A stretch of DNA of 64,000 nucleotides, from the NCBI GenBank assembly GCA_018222605.1, contig JAAEZZ010000009.1:124001-188000 (forward strand), given 5' to 3'. Source of the stretch: Alphaproteobacteria bacterium (lineage in GTDB: Bacteria > Pseudomonadota > Alphaproteobacteria > Caulobacterales > Hyphomonadaceae). Of the stretch, positions 8,381 through 17,346 are shown piece after piece (positions within the stretch are counted from its first letter, which is position 1; each line of letters opens with the position of its first letter). Under the pieces are notes generated by a model. That model saw only the letters and a program-made list of their open reading frames with translations, was not told the DNA's origin and did not search any database. A program made the translations under genes and the position numbers.

Positions 8381-9705
8381 CCGAGGAAGACCGAGCCTTC
8401 GGGATATTTCACGCGGGGCTGGGTCTTGGTTGCCAGGAAGAAGCCCAGTGTCAGCGGTCCGATCCGGCCCAGGAACATGATCAGGCAAATCACCGCGCGG
8501 CCGATTTCGTTCAGGTCTCCGGTAATACCGCGGCTGAGGCCAACAGTGCCAAAGGCTGAGCAGACCTCAAACATCACATCCATGAAGTCCAGTTCGTGCG
8601 TGGCAGTGATGATGAACATGCCGGCGAAAATGGTGAAGACGCTGACCGTGAGCAGGGCCATCACTTTGAGACCCTGCGCCAGGCCGATGGAATAGCCAAA
8701 GGCGCGCATCGTGCCGCTGCTGCGGAAGAAGGCGAAGGTGGCCAGGATGAGTACGAACGCGGTTGTCACCTTGATACCGCCCGCCGTCGACGTGCTGCCG
8801 CCGCCAATCACCATCAGCACGATGGTCATCAGCGTTGTATCATGGCGCATGCCGCCTGTGTCCATGGAGTTGAAGCCGGCTGTTCTGGGAGTGACGGCCT
8901 CAAACCAGATGGCGTTCAGCTTTTCCGGCAATGTGTGCAGCCCTGCCAGAGTGCGTGGATTGCTCCATTCCAGCACGGCATAGAACAGAATGCCGAATAT
9001 GATCAGGCCGAAAGTCCCGACCAGCATCAGCCTTGTATGGAGGGATAGCTGGCTGATGCGTTTCGAGACAACAAGATCGGAAATCACGGCAAAGCCCAGC
9101 CCGCCGACAATGAACTGGATGGAGATTGTATATATGACGATGGGGGAGCCGACATAGCCCATCAAGCTGTCTGGAAAGAGCGAAAAGCCGGCATTGTTGA
9201 AGGCCGAGATGGAATGGAAGACGGCCTGCCAGATGCCCTGCTTCCAGCCGAATTGCGGCACGAATTCAAAACTAAGCAGTATCGCGCCGATAATTTCGCA
9301 AATCACGACAAAGCGGAAAATAAAGGAAGCCAGCTCCAAAAGGCCGCTGATTGAGCGTAGGCCCATCTCCTCCCGCAGGAATTGTCTCTGGGCGAGGCCG
9401 ATCTGCATGCCCATCGAGGAGAGGACGACGACCGCGAAGGTCATCAGGCCCATGCCGCCGAGCTGGATCAGCACCATGAGAACGCCCTGGCCGAAATGCG
9501 TGAAGTCGGAGCCGGTATCGACCACGGCCAGGCCGGTCACTGTGACGGCAGACGTTGCTGTGAATAGTGCGTCAGACCAGGTGATGTCTGTGGTGGTGGA
9601 GATTGGCAGCTTCAGGGCGAGCATGCCGAAGAGAATCCAGCTGAGATAGACCAGAGCCAGAAGGGCAGGGGTCGGCAGCGCGGAAAGGCGGTCTTTCAGG
9701 CTCAA
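8377..9705 (-). CDS. ktrB: KtrB/TrkH-type potassium transporter, membrane subunit
   Basis: 442 residues, almost all hydrophobic, with the repeated M1-P-M2 pore units of the Trk/Ktr/HKT family. The first pore loop is DALFTATSAVTVTGLAVVD (about 45-63), and further filter-like loops include AFNNAGFSLFP, FEAVTPRTAGFNSMD and CSAFGTVGLSRGIT, each with the conserved Gly. It takes up K+ coupled to Na+ or H+ when gated by the cytoplasmic RCK subunit encoded next to it. Length favours KtrB over the longer E. coli-type TrkH. The stop overlaps the acetyltransferase stop tail-to-tail. Confidence 0.88.
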   Translation of the reverse strand: MSLKDRLSALPTPALLALVYLSWILFGMLALKLPISTTTDITWSDALFTATSAVTVTGLAVVDTGSDFTHFGQGVLMVLIQLGGMGLMTFAVVVLSSMGMQIGLAQRQFLREEMGLRSISGLLELASFIFRFVVICEIIGAILLSFEFVPQFGWKQGIWQAVFHSISAFNNAGFSLFPDSLMGYVGSPIVIYTISIQFIVGGLGFAVISDLVVSKRISQLSLHTRLMLVGTFGLIIFGILFYAVLEWSNPRTLAGLHTLPEKLNAIWFEAVTPRTAGFNSMDTGGMRHDTTLMTIVLMVIGGGSTSTAGGIKVTTAFVLILATFAFFRSSGTMRAFGYSIGLAQGLKVMALLTVSVFTIFAGMFIITATHELDFMDVMFEVCSAFGTVGLSRGITGDLNEIGRAVICLIMFLGRIGPLTLGFFLATKTQPRVKYPEGSVFLG

Positions 9706-10370
9706 GCGTCGGATCCGTCAGCGAAGCGCCGGATGTCGGCACGGTTCCCAAACAGGATCAGCCGGTCATCTTCCCCCAGATTTTGCTCACCGTCTTCAAT
9801 GGGGAAAACCTGCTTGTCGCGGATTACGCCCAGACAGGTGAGGGCGTATTTGTCTTTCAGGCGCTGAGGGGAGAAGCCGCGTGTGCTGAAGCGGCTTGGC
9901 ACGCGGATTTCTGCCAGGAAGACTTCATCCCAGAGGCAGAGATAATTCCGCATCCGCGGATTGTGCACCAGCTGCGCCAGGTGAAGGCCCTCATTTGCCT
10001 CTGGCAGGACGACATTCTGGATGCCGATCCGCTCCAGAATGGTCTTGTGCGTATCGCTTTGCGCCTTCACCCACACATCCGTGCAGCCAGCCTCCAAGAT
10101 GTTCATCGCTGCGAGGATGCTGGACTGCATGTTCTCGCCGATGGAGATGATCACCGCATCATAGGCTTCGAGACCGATTTCGCGGACGGCCTTTATGTCT
10201 GCAGCATCTGCGACAAGGGCAGAGTCTATTTCATCTGCGATGGAGGCGACTTCCGCCTCGTTGACATCCACCCCCAGCACGCGGTCACCCATGCGGGTCA
10301 ATTCCCGCGCGACGGCGGTGCCGAAAGTACCTAGACCAATGACTACCACATTGCGTCTGCTTTGAGCCAT
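9702..10370 (-). CDS. ktrA: KtrA/TrkA-type RCK regulatory subunit of potassium uptake
   Basis: 222 residues from ATG 10368-10370, the usual KtrA size; an upstream in-frame ATG at 10484 would add 38 unlikely residues. The RCK_N Rossmann motif GLGTFG (12-17) binds nucleotide, with the ribose-binding acidic residue in LGVDVNEAEV. The C-terminal RCK_C domain ends FGNRADIRRFADG. It forms the cytoplasmic gating ring on KtrB. The ATGA overlap with ktrB (9702-9705) indicates one operon with ktrA first. Confidence 0.88.
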   Translation of the reverse strand: MAQSRRNVVVIGLGTFGTAVARELTRMGDRVLGVDVNEAEVASIADEIDSALVADAADIKAVREIGLEAYDAVIISIGENMQSSILAAMNILEAGCTDVWVKAQSDTHKTILERIGIQNVVLPEANEGLHLAQLVHNPRMRNYLCLWDEVFLAEIRVPSRFSTRGFSPQRLKDKYALTCLGVIRDKQVFPIEDGEQNLGEDDRLILFGNRADIRRFADGSDA

Positions 10371-10533
10371 GCGAATAACCGTATCTGTTGGGGGGAAAGG
10401 CAATTGTCCAAAGAATTGCGACGTCTGAAGCGTCATTATCAGCGCATAACGCAGCATACGCCTGCCGGTTTCGCGATGCAGCAAAAATTCTCACCCCTTA
10501 CCGAGGCGGAAAAACCACGCTAAAGGGGCGCGC

Positions 10534-11430
10534 ATGACAGACCAGATTTCCCCCGCTCAGTTCACCGCCCGCACGCTTTCGGAGGCGCTGCCTTATATCC
10601 AGCGTTATGCTGGGAAGACGATTGTCGTGAAATATGGCGGCCATGCCATGGTGGATGAAAGCCTGGCGGCGATTTTTGCGCGCGATGTGGTGTTGTTGAA
10701 GACCCTGGGCATCAACCCCGTGATCGTTCATGGCGGCGGCCCCCAGATCGGCAAGCTGCTGGACCGGCTGGGCATTGTATCCGAATTCAAGGGCGGCCTG
10801 CGGGTCACCGATGAAGCGACCATGGAAGTGGTCGAAATGGTGCTGTCCGGGCCGATCAACAAATCCATTGTCCGTGCGATCAATCAGGCGGGCGGCAAGG
10901 CGGTAGGCCTGTCGGGCTCAGATGGCAATCTGATCCAGGCCGAGAAGGCCAAGAAGACAGAGCGCGATCCGGACAGTCATATAGAGCAGGTTCTGGACCT
11001 TGGCTTCGTAGGCGAGCCGAGCGCCGTCGATACAAGCGTCATCGATGCGCTGCTGAAATCCGATTCCCAGCTTATCCCGGTCGTGGCCCCGGTGGGCGCC
11101 GGGCCTGACGGCCACCGCTATAATGTGAATGCGGATACGGCGGCAGGCGCGCTGGCGGCAGCCCTTGGTGCAAGCCGTCTGTTCCTGCTGACCGATGTTG
11201 CCGGGGTGATGGATAAGCAGAAGAACCTGCTGCGCGAGATTGCCGTCGATGACATTCCGGGTTTGATTTCAGACGGCACAGCTGCAGGTGGTATGATACC
11301 GAAGCTTGAAACTGCGGCCCAATCTGTAAAACATGGCGTCGGGGCGGCAGTCATCCTCGATGGGCGTGCGCCGCACGCCTTGCTCATGGAGCTTTTTACA
11401 GAACATGGCGCAGGTACGCTCATTTCTTAA
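10534..11430 (+). CDS. argB: Acetylglutamate kinase
   Basis: 298 residues. Phosphorylates N-acetyl-L-glutamate, the second step of arginine synthesis. Visible are the ATP-binding VVKYGGHAM (about 31-39), the substrate loop [23 protein letters not shown] and the C-terminal [17 protein letters not shown] plus [10 protein letters not shown] typical of amino-acid kinases. The long N-terminal helix before the core is typical of arginine-sensitive forms, so feedback inhibition is likely (inference). The 3' end overlaps the next gene by 26 bp. Confidence 0.96.
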   Translation: MTDQISPAQFTARTLSEALPYIQRYAGKTIVVKYGGHAMVDESLAAIFARDVVLLKTLGINPVIVHGGGPQIGKLLDRLGIVSEFKGGLRVTDEATMEVVEMVLSGPINKSIVRAINQAGGKAVGLSGSDGNLIQAEKAKKTERDPDSHIEQVLDLGFVGEPSAVDTSVIDALLKSDSQLIPVVAPVGAGPDGHRYNVNADTAAGALAAALGASRLFLLTDVAGVMDKQKNLLREIAVDDIPGLISDGTAAGGMIPKLETAAQSVKHGVGAAVILDGRAPHALLMELFTEHGAGTLIS

Positions 11431-12433
11431 AGGTCTTGTCTTTCTTGCGGCCAGCCTGGCCTTGCCGGCAATTGCACAGGCGCAGGAGGCCGATGGCTGG
11501 AAACTCTGCAACAAGACAAGCTACATCATTGAAGCCGCTGTTGGCCGTCCGGTTGGCGGCAGCATCAATGTTGATGGCTGGTTCAAGCTGCAGCCGGGTT
11601 CATGCCAGTTGGCGCTGAAAGGTCCGCTGGAGCCGAAATATCATTTTCTCTATGGCCGTACATCCAGCGCGCATCGCGGCGGTGTTCGCGAGTGGCGCGG
11701 TGAAACGGAATTGTGTGTGGACCCGACAGGTGGGTTCTCTCTGGAAAGCCCACCCAATTGCACCGCCATGGGCCTGGAGCCGCGTGGCTTTCGACCTGTG
11801 CAGATCACCAATCGCACGCGCTGGAGCACCAGCTTCACCGAGATTGACAATTATGATCTGGAAAAGGCGCGCACCGCCGGGGTTCAGCGCCTTCTGGAAG
11901 AGGCCAATGTCTTCTCCGGCGCGATCGATGGCCATATCGGCTACAAGACGCGCGCGGCGATTGGAGACTTCCTGAAGAAAAACAACCTGCCTGCGGATAC
12001 GTCAGACTCTGACCTGATCGACTTTCTGGAACAGGTTGCCAAGGATGCGGGCCGCAATGTCGGCTTCACGCTGTGCAACCGGACGGACAAGCGCATCTGG
12101 AGCGCCATTGCCCGGCGCGGGACCGAAGGCTGGGAAAGTCGCGGCTGGTGGATGCTGGAGGCGGGCGGTTGCGCGCGGGCCATCGATCGTGGCCTGCGGA
12201 GCACGGAATATTATGTCTATGGCGAAATGGAGGACGGCACCCGCACGCGGACGCTGGCAAAGGCGTCCGATGCCTTCTGCGTCGGCCGGGCGAAGTTTGC
12301 CATTGTTGGCCGCGACGATTGTGAGGCCTCTGCCTATCGTACGGCCCTGTTCCAGCGCGCGCCTGAACCGGTAGACCGCCGTCTGGTATTCGAATTCTTC
12401 GAGCGTGACTTCGCCAAGGCGGGAACCCAATGA
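11405..12433 (+). CDS. Secreted protein with two DUF1036 domains around a peptidoglycan-binding-like segment
   Basis: 342 residues from ATG 11405, which gives a signal peptide ([26 protein letters not shown]); an earlier in-frame ATG at 11333 would lie deep inside argB. Two DUF1036 repeats start at [17 protein letters not shown] (about 31) and [19 protein letters not shown] (about 219), each followed by a WxxLxxGxC-type element. Between them is a short helical unit ([24 protein letters not shown]) like a peptidoglycan-binding type 1 domain. DUF1036 has no established activity; a periplasmic role is likely. Overlaps argB by 26 bp and the HAD gene by four. Confidence 0.8.
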   Translation: MAQVRSFLKGLVFLAASLALPAIAQAQEADGWKLCNKTSYIIEAAVGRPVGGSINVDGWFKLQPGSCQLALKGPLEPKYHFLYGRTSSAHRGGVREWRGETELCVDPTGGFSLESPPNCTAMGLEPRGFRPVQITNRTRWSTSFTEIDNYDLEKARTAGVQRLLEEANVFSGAIDGHIGYKTRAAIGDFLKKNNLPADTSDSDLIDFLEQVAKDAGRNVGFTLCNRTDKRIWSAIARRGTEGWESRGWWMLEAGGCARAIDRGLRSTEYYVYGEMEDGTRTRTLAKASDAFCVGRAKFAIVGRDDCEASAYRTALFQRAPEPVDRRLVFEFFERDFAKAGTQ

Positions 12434-13176
12434 TTTCTTCCAAGGCTGGCGTTCATATCGCGCCATTCGGCAGCTTCGGCCATGTCAGGGACTGGGTCTT
12501 CGATCTCGACAACACGCTGTATCCGGCCGAATGCAACCTTTTCGCCGAGATTGACACGCGCATGACGGATTTTGTCTCGCGGTTGCTGGACCTGCCGCCT
12601 GATGAGGCGAGAAAGCTGCAGAAGCATTACTATGCAACCTATGGCACGACGCTGTCAGGCCTGATGAAGGTTCACAAGATCGATCCGGCTGACTTCCTGC
12701 ATTATGTCCATGAAATAGACCTGTCACCGCTGCCAGACCTGCCGGTATTGCGCGATGCGCTGTCAGCTTTGCCCGGGCGGAAATTTGTCTACACAAACGG
12801 CTCACGCCGTCATGCCGAGCGGGTGGTGGAGAGGATGGGCCTCTCGCATCTGTTCGATGGCAGCTATGGCATCGAGGATGCCGAGTACACGCCCAAGCCC
12901 AATCAGGTGTCCTATGACAGGTTCGTTGCTTTGCATGACATCAAGCCAGGTCGCGCGGTCTTCTTTGAAGATCTCGCCCGCAATCTGCTGCCTGCAAAGG
13001 ATATGGGCTTCACAACGGTGCTGGTGCATTCCGAAAGGGACTGGAGCCATGAGCCGATTGAAGCCCGCCCCGCCAATTTGGATGACCTGTTGGGGGATGA
13101 CGGGCCTGACCACATAGACTATGTCACGGGCGACCTTGCTGCCTTTCTTGAGGCGGCGATTGAAACCTTGGACTAA
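12430..13176 (+). CDS. HAD-family pyrimidine 5'-nucleotidase (SDT1-like)
   Basis: 248 residues. The HAD nucleophile motif is FDLDNTLYP (about 24-32), the usual form in the pyrimidine 5'-nucleotidase/SDT1 branch. Motif II is FVYTNGSRRHAERV, and motifs III/IV are KPNQVSYDRF and VFFEDLARNLLPAKDMG. The likely reaction is dephosphorylation of pyrimidine nucleotides. Its start overlaps the DUF1036 stop (ATGA) and dapD follows after 18 bp, so argB, DUF1036, this gene and dapD look co-transcribed. Confidence 0.88.
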   Translation: MISSKAGVHIAPFGSFGHVRDWVFDLDNTLYPAECNLFAEIDTRMTDFVSRLLDLPPDEARKLQKHYYATYGTTLSGLMKVHKIDPADFLHYVHEIDLSPLPDLPVLRDALSALPGRKFVYTNGSRRHAERVVERMGLSHLFDGSYGIEDAEYTPKPNQVSYDRFVALHDIKPGRAVFFEDLARNLLPAKDMGFTTVLVHSERDWSHEPIEARPANLDDLLGDDGPDHIDYVTGDLAAFLEAAIETLD

Positions 13177-13194
13177 ACGGCCCCGGAGAAAAAA

Positions 13195-14022
13195 ATGACA
13201 GAAGCCCTTGCCGCCTCCATCGAACAGGCGTGGGAAACCCGCGACACGCTGACCACTGAAACACGCGGTGAAGTGCGCGATGCGGTCGAGGCGGCTATTG
13301 AGCTTCTCGATTCCGGTGAGGCCCGCGTGGCAAGCCCGAATGGTGATGGCAGCTGGGAAGTGCATCAATGGCTGAAGAAGGCCGTGCTGCTGTCCTTCCG
13401 CCTGAATGCCAATGGCATGATTTCCGGCGTGCCGGGTGGCGGAAATTGGTGGGACAAGGTGCCCTCCAAATTCCAGGGCTGGGGCACTTCCGATTTTGAG
13501 AATGCCGGCTTCCGCGCGGTGCCGCCCTGCGCTGTGCGCCGCGGTGCCTATATCGCGAAAAATGCCGTGCTGATGCCGTCCTATGTGAACATTGGTGCCT
13601 ATGTGGGCGAAGGCACGATGATCGACACCTGGGCCTCTGTCGGCTCCTGCGCGCAAGTTGGCGCGAACTGCCACATCTCTGCCGGCACCGGCATTGGCGG
13701 CGTTCTGGAGCCGCTGCAAGCGAACCCGACAATCATTGAGGACAATTGCTTCATCGGGGCGCGCTCTGAAGTGGTTGAGGGCGTGGTTGTGGGCGAAGGC
13801 TCTGTCATCGCGATGGGCGTGTTCATCACCCAGTCCACCAAGATCGTGAATCGTCAGACGGGCGAGATCAGCTATGGCAAAGTGCCGCCTTATTCGGTGG
13901 TCGTGCCTGGCACCCTGCCGGACAAGAATGGTGGCCCGAGCCTCGCCTGCGCCGTGATCGTGAAAACGGTCGACGCACAGACGCGCTCCAAAACGGGCGT
14001 GAACGAGTTGCTGCGCGCCTAG
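13195..14022 (+). CDS. dapD: 2,3,4,5-tetrahydropyridine-2,6-dicarboxylate N-succinyltransferase
   Basis: 275 residues, standard DapD length. Left-handed beta-helix hexapeptide repeats run from about residue 110 to 220 (for example [20 protein letters not shown] and [16 protein letters not shown]). The N-terminal helical domain precedes [15 protein letters not shown] and [15 protein letters not shown]. It transfers succinyl from succinyl-CoA in the succinylase branch of lysine and diaminopimelate synthesis. A dapE partner is not present in this window. Confidence 0.97.
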   Translation: MTEALAASIEQAWETRDTLTTETRGEVRDAVEAAIELLDSGEARVASPNGDGSWEVHQWLKKAVLLSFRLNANGMISGVPGGGNWWDKVPSKFQGWGTSDFENAGFRAVPPCAVRRGAYIAKNAVLMPSYVNIGAYVGEGTMIDTWASVGSCAQVGANCHISAGTGIGGVLEPLQANPTIIEDNCFIGARSEVVEGVVVGEGSVIAMGVFITQSTKIVNRQTGEISYGKVPPYSVVVPGTLPDKNGGPSLACAVIVKTVDAQTRSKTGVNELLRA

Positions 14023-14066
14023 CCCACAGACGGGAAGGCATTGTTCTAGAGGCAGGATCGCCCTAA

Positions 14067-14492
14067 ATGTCTTCTCTGAAGGGAACACGTTTCATGGTGA
14101 TGGCCATTCGTAACCTTATGCTGGTCATGGCGGCCCTGTTGCTGGGCTCGCAGCAGGCGATGTGTGCTTGTTCCGGGCATTCCGGCCATGGCGCTAGCGC
14201 CGCGCATGCCATGGAGATGTCGTCCGCCTCCGCTGATCATTGCGCCGACATGGCGTCCGCGCCTTCGGACACGCCACAGGCGGAATGCCATCCGGACACA
14301 CCCTTTCTGGCAAAGGCCGCGGATGTCACGGCCAAAGGCGTACAGCAGACGGCGGTAAAGGTCGTGCTGCCAGCGCCCTCCGCCCTGGTGTCGCAGGCGG
14401 CCTATCGTCTTGAGGCGCGCGCGCCTCCCAGGCAGATGCCCGACCCGCCGACGATTACCCCCGTTAGCCTGAAGATCCGTCTTCTGAATTGA
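14067..14492 (+). CDS. Small secreted His/Met/Cys-rich protein, probably copper-related
   Basis: Up to 141 residues; starts at 14067 or 14094 both fit a signal peptide (MAIRNLMLVMAALLLGSQQAMC). The mature part begins with a metal-ligand-rich stretch (CSGHSGHGASAAHAMEM, then HCADM and ECHPD) followed by an Ala/Pro-rich tail without recognisable fold. Position directly before copA and copB and the ligand content suggest periplasmic copper binding or sensing; this is inference and I do not recognise a named family. Confidence 0.6.
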   Translation: MSSLKGTRFMVMAIRNLMLVMAALLLGSQQAMCACSGHSGHGASAAHAMEMSSASADHCADMASAPSDTPQAECHPDTPFLAKAADVTAKGVQQTAVKVVLPAPSALVSQAAYRLEARAPPRQMPDPPTITPVSLKIRLLN

Positions 14493-14583
14493 GTGAAATG
14501 CGCTGGTTTGTGCGTCTCCGGTAAGGCTTTGCCTGCCGGAAAGCTGCCTTGTGCGGCACCCTCAATTCTCTGGATTTTCAAAC

Positions 14584-16500
14584 ATGTTGAACAGACGACA
14601 ATTCATGTATGGGTCGGCCGCGTCCGGCCTGCTGAGCGGCCTGGGGGCGTTGCTGCCAGCCTGGGCGCGCAGTGCCAGTGATGGCAATCATGGTCTTTAC
14701 CCTCACACGGCGACAGAGTTCGACCTGACGGTCGGGAAGTTTCCCGTGCGTATTGATGGCAAGCCAGGTGAGGCGACTGGTGTGAACGGGACATTGCCCG
14801 CGCCCCTGATCCGTTTCCGGGAAGGAGACGAGATTACCCTGAACGTCAAGAATACGCTGGATGTCGACACGTCCATCCACTGGCATGGCCTGCTCGTGCC
14901 GTTCCAGATGGACGGCGTGCCGGGCGTGACGTTTCCGGGTATCCGTTCCGGTGAGACCTTCACCTATAAATATGCCGTGCCGCAGTCCGGCACCTATTGG
15001 TATCACTCCCATTCCGGCCTGCAGGAGCAGGAAGGCCATTACGGGCCGATCATCATCGACCCGAAGGGAGCAGACCCGGTCGCCTATGACAGGGAATATG
15101 TTCTGGTGCTGTCCGACTGGAGTTTTGAGCGCGCGGAGCGAATCTTTGCCAAACTGAAAAAGTCGAGCGACACCTACAATTTCCAGCAGCGGACACTGCC
15201 GGACTTTCTGGCGGATGCCAGGGAGAACGGATTTGGCGCGGCATGGTCTGAGCGGGCGATGTGGGGCGCGATGCGAATGTCTCCGCGCGACATAGCGGAT
15301 GTGACCGGGTCGACCTATCACTTCCTGATCAACGGGCATTCCACTCAGGACAATTGGAACGGCATCTTCCGGAAGGGGGAGCGTGTCCGCCTGCGGATCA
15401 TCAATGCCTCGGCGATGACCATCTTCAATGTGCGCCTGCCGGATCTACCGATGACCATCGTCGCCGCAGATGGCCTGAATGTTCAGCCACTCGAAGTGGA
15501 TGAATTCCAGATGGGCGTGGCTGAGACTTATGATGTGATCATCTCCCCGCCGGAAGACCGGGCTTATGCTTTCGTTGCCGAAAGCATTGACCGGTCCGGA
15601 CAGGCTGTGGCGACATTCGGGCCGAAGGCTGGAATGCGGGCTGAAGCCCCGGCTCTCAGGCCTGTGCCGACATTGAGCATGAAGGATATGGGCATGGATC
15701 ATGCGGCCATGGGGCATGGCGACATGACCCATGATGCGATGACGGAGGATGCCATGGTGGTGGGAATGGCAGGGGAGGGTATGACCTCCTCCACAATAGA
15801 TCATTCCAAAATGGACCATTCTGCACACGGTATGCCGGGGCATGATATGGGCGATATGGCTCATAAGGACATGGCGAGGTCAGGCGGTTGGCCCGTGGAG
15901 TCCAACCCCGTAAAGCGTGGGCCAGGGGTGAGCAGGGTCAACATGATGCCGATCAGCCGTCTGGATGAGCCGGGCCTTGGCCTGGAAAATGTCGGGCACC
16001 GGGTGATGCGGTACTCCCAATTGCGCAGTCTGGATCCGAACCCGGATCTGCGTACACCCGGACGCGAGATCGAAATTCATCTGACTTCGAACATGGAACG
16101 CTATATGTGGTCGTTCGATGGGGTGAAGTTCTCTGAAGTGACGGAGCCAATCGTTTTTCATGAAGGTGAGCGCCTTAGGGTCAGCCTCATCAATTCCACC
16201 ATGATGCCGCATCCGATCCATCTGCACGGAATGTTCTTTGACCTCGTCAATGGCGGCGGGGATCACTGCCCGCGCAAGCATACGGTGATCGTGAAGCCGG
16301 CTGAGAAGGTTTCCTTTGATGTGTCGGCGGACCATGTCGGCGATTGGGCATTCCACTGCCACCTTCTCTATCACATGCATGCTGGCATGATGCAGGTCGT
16401 CTCCGTTCTGCCATCGGATGACACGTCCCCGATGCAGGAGCATGAAAGCATGGATCACTCCGCCATGGGGCATGACATGAAGATGGAGGATGACCAATGA
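14584..16500 (+). CDS. copA: Copper resistance multicopper oxidase CopA
   Basis: 638 residues from ATG 14584. The start gives a Tat signal (NRRQFMYGSAASGLL). Cupredoxin domains carry the copper-site motifs HWHG (99-102), HSHS (141-144), HPIHLHG (about 540) and HCHLLYHMH (about 590), which together form the type 1 and trinuclear sites. A Met/His-rich insert (about 370-440: repeated DHAAMGHGDM-like units) and a similar C-terminal tail probably bind Cu(I). It oxidises Cu(I) to less toxic Cu(II) in the periplasm. Overlaps copB by four bases. Confidence 0.94.
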   Translation: MLNRRQFMYGSAASGLLSGLGALLPAWARSASDGNHGLYPHTATEFDLTVGKFPVRIDGKPGEATGVNGTLPAPLIRFREGDEITLNVKNTLDVDTSIHWHGLLVPFQMDGVPGVTFPGIRSGETFTYKYAVPQSGTYWYHSHSGLQEQEGHYGPIIIDPKGADPVAYDREYVLVLSDWSFERAERIFAKLKKSSDTYNFQQRTLPDFLADARENGFGAAWSERAMWGAMRMSPRDIADVTGSTYHFLINGHSTQDNWNGIFRKGERVRLRIINASAMTIFNVRLPDLPMTIVAADGLNVQPLEVDEFQMGVAETYDVIISPPEDRAYAFVAESIDRSGQAVATFGPKAGMRAEAPALRPVPTLSMKDMGMDHAAMGHGDMTHDAMTEDAMVVGMAGEGMTSSTIDHSKMDHSAHGMPGHDMGDMAHKDMARSGGWPVESNPVKRGPGVSRVNMMPISRLDEPGLGLENVGHRVMRYSQLRSLDPNPDLRTPGREIEIHLTSNMERYMWSFDGVKFSEVTEPIVFHEGERLRVSLINSTMMPHPIHLHGMFFDLVNGGGDHCPRKHTVIVKPAEKVSFDVSADHVGDWAFHCHLLYHMHAGMMQVVSVLPSDDTSPMQEHESMDHSAMGHDMKMEDDQ

Positions 16501-17306
16501 AACCGGTTCTGATTTCCCTTTGGGCTATAATCCTTGGTATGTCCTCTGCCTACGCACAGGACCATTCCGGGCATGAGGATAATTCTGAAAATGCCCCTTG
16601 GTCTCAGGCAGATGCCTATTTCGATCCTGCCGAAATGGCGGCGTCCCGGGCGCATGTTCTGCATCACAATGGCGATCAGGCATTTGGCATGGTGATGTTT
16701 GACCGTGCCGAAGTGCAGATGTCTGACGATGAAGAGATCGGTGTGTGGGATGGCTCGGCCTGGTATGGCGGTGACACCGACAGGCTCTATCTGAAAACGG
16801 AGGGAGAATATTCCTTTGATGAGGGCGAGCTTGAGGAAGCCGAAGTGCAATTGCTCTGGTCGCGTGCGGTTTCGCCCTATTTCGATCTGCAGGCGGGCGT
16901 TCGGTATGATTTTGAGCCAGAAGGCCGCGCGCATGCTGTGCTCGGCTTTCAGGGGCTTGCGCCTTACTGGTTTGAAGTGGATGGCGCTGTCTATCTCAGC
17001 GATGAGGGCGATCTGACAGCGGATCTTGAGGCAGAGTATGAACTTCTGCTGACCCAGCGTCTGATCCTGCAGCCGCGTCTCGAACTGGCCATGTCCGCGC
17101 AGGATATTCCGGAACTTGAAACCGGGGCCGGCTTCACAAGTGTGCAGGCGGGCCTGCGCCTGCGCTATGAGATCAAGCGGGAATTTGCGCCTTATGTCGG
17201 CTGGGAATATCACAGCGCACTGGGCGATACGGCCGAATATGTGGAGGCTGCAGGCGGCGAGAAAGACCAGGCCTATTGGGTGCTGGGCATCCGAACCTGG
17301 TTCTGA
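16497..17306 (+). CDS. copB: Copper resistance outer-membrane protein CopB
   Basis: 269 residues with a signal peptide (MKPVLISLWAIILGMSSAYAQ) and a short His/Asp/Glu-rich start (DHSGHEDNSEN). The CopB signature is clear: DAYFDPAEMAASR, WYGGDTDRLYLKTEGE and LLWSRAVSPYFDLQAGVRYDF, with a terminal aromatic residue (RTWF) as in outer-membrane beta-barrels. Works with CopA in copper tolerance. Starts inside the copA stop (ATGA), so the two are translationally coupled. No cop regulator or CopCD genes follow. Confidence 0.92.
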   Translation: MKPVLISLWAIILGMSSAYAQDHSGHEDNSENAPWSQADAYFDPAEMAASRAHVLHHNGDQAFGMVMFDRAEVQMSDDEEIGVWDGSAWYGGDTDRLYLKTEGEYSFDEGELEEAEVQLLWSRAVSPYFDLQAGVRYDFEPEGRAHAVLGFQGLAPYWFEVDGAVYLSDEGDLTADLEAEYELLLTQRLILQPRLELAMSAQDIPELETGAGFTSVQAGLRLRYEIKREFAPYVGWEYHSALGDTAEYVEAAGGEKDQAYWVLGIRTWF

Positions 17307-17315
17307 TTATAATAT

Positions 17316-17346
17316 CCGGGGGCGGTGTTTTCCTGCTCCCGGTTCT
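17316..17346 (+). terminator. Possible weak terminator after copB
   Basis: An imperfect inverted repeat, CCGGGGGC (17316-17323) and GCTCCCGG (17335-17342), is followed by TTCTT. It lies between the convergent copB and S41 peptidase genes. The T-run is poor, so termination is only a suggestion. Confidence 0.3.

Noticed and set aside
12802..14088. Long minus-strand open frame opposite the HAD gene and dapD
   Set aside because: Covers two well-supported plus-strand genes and shows no motif or ribosome site of its own.
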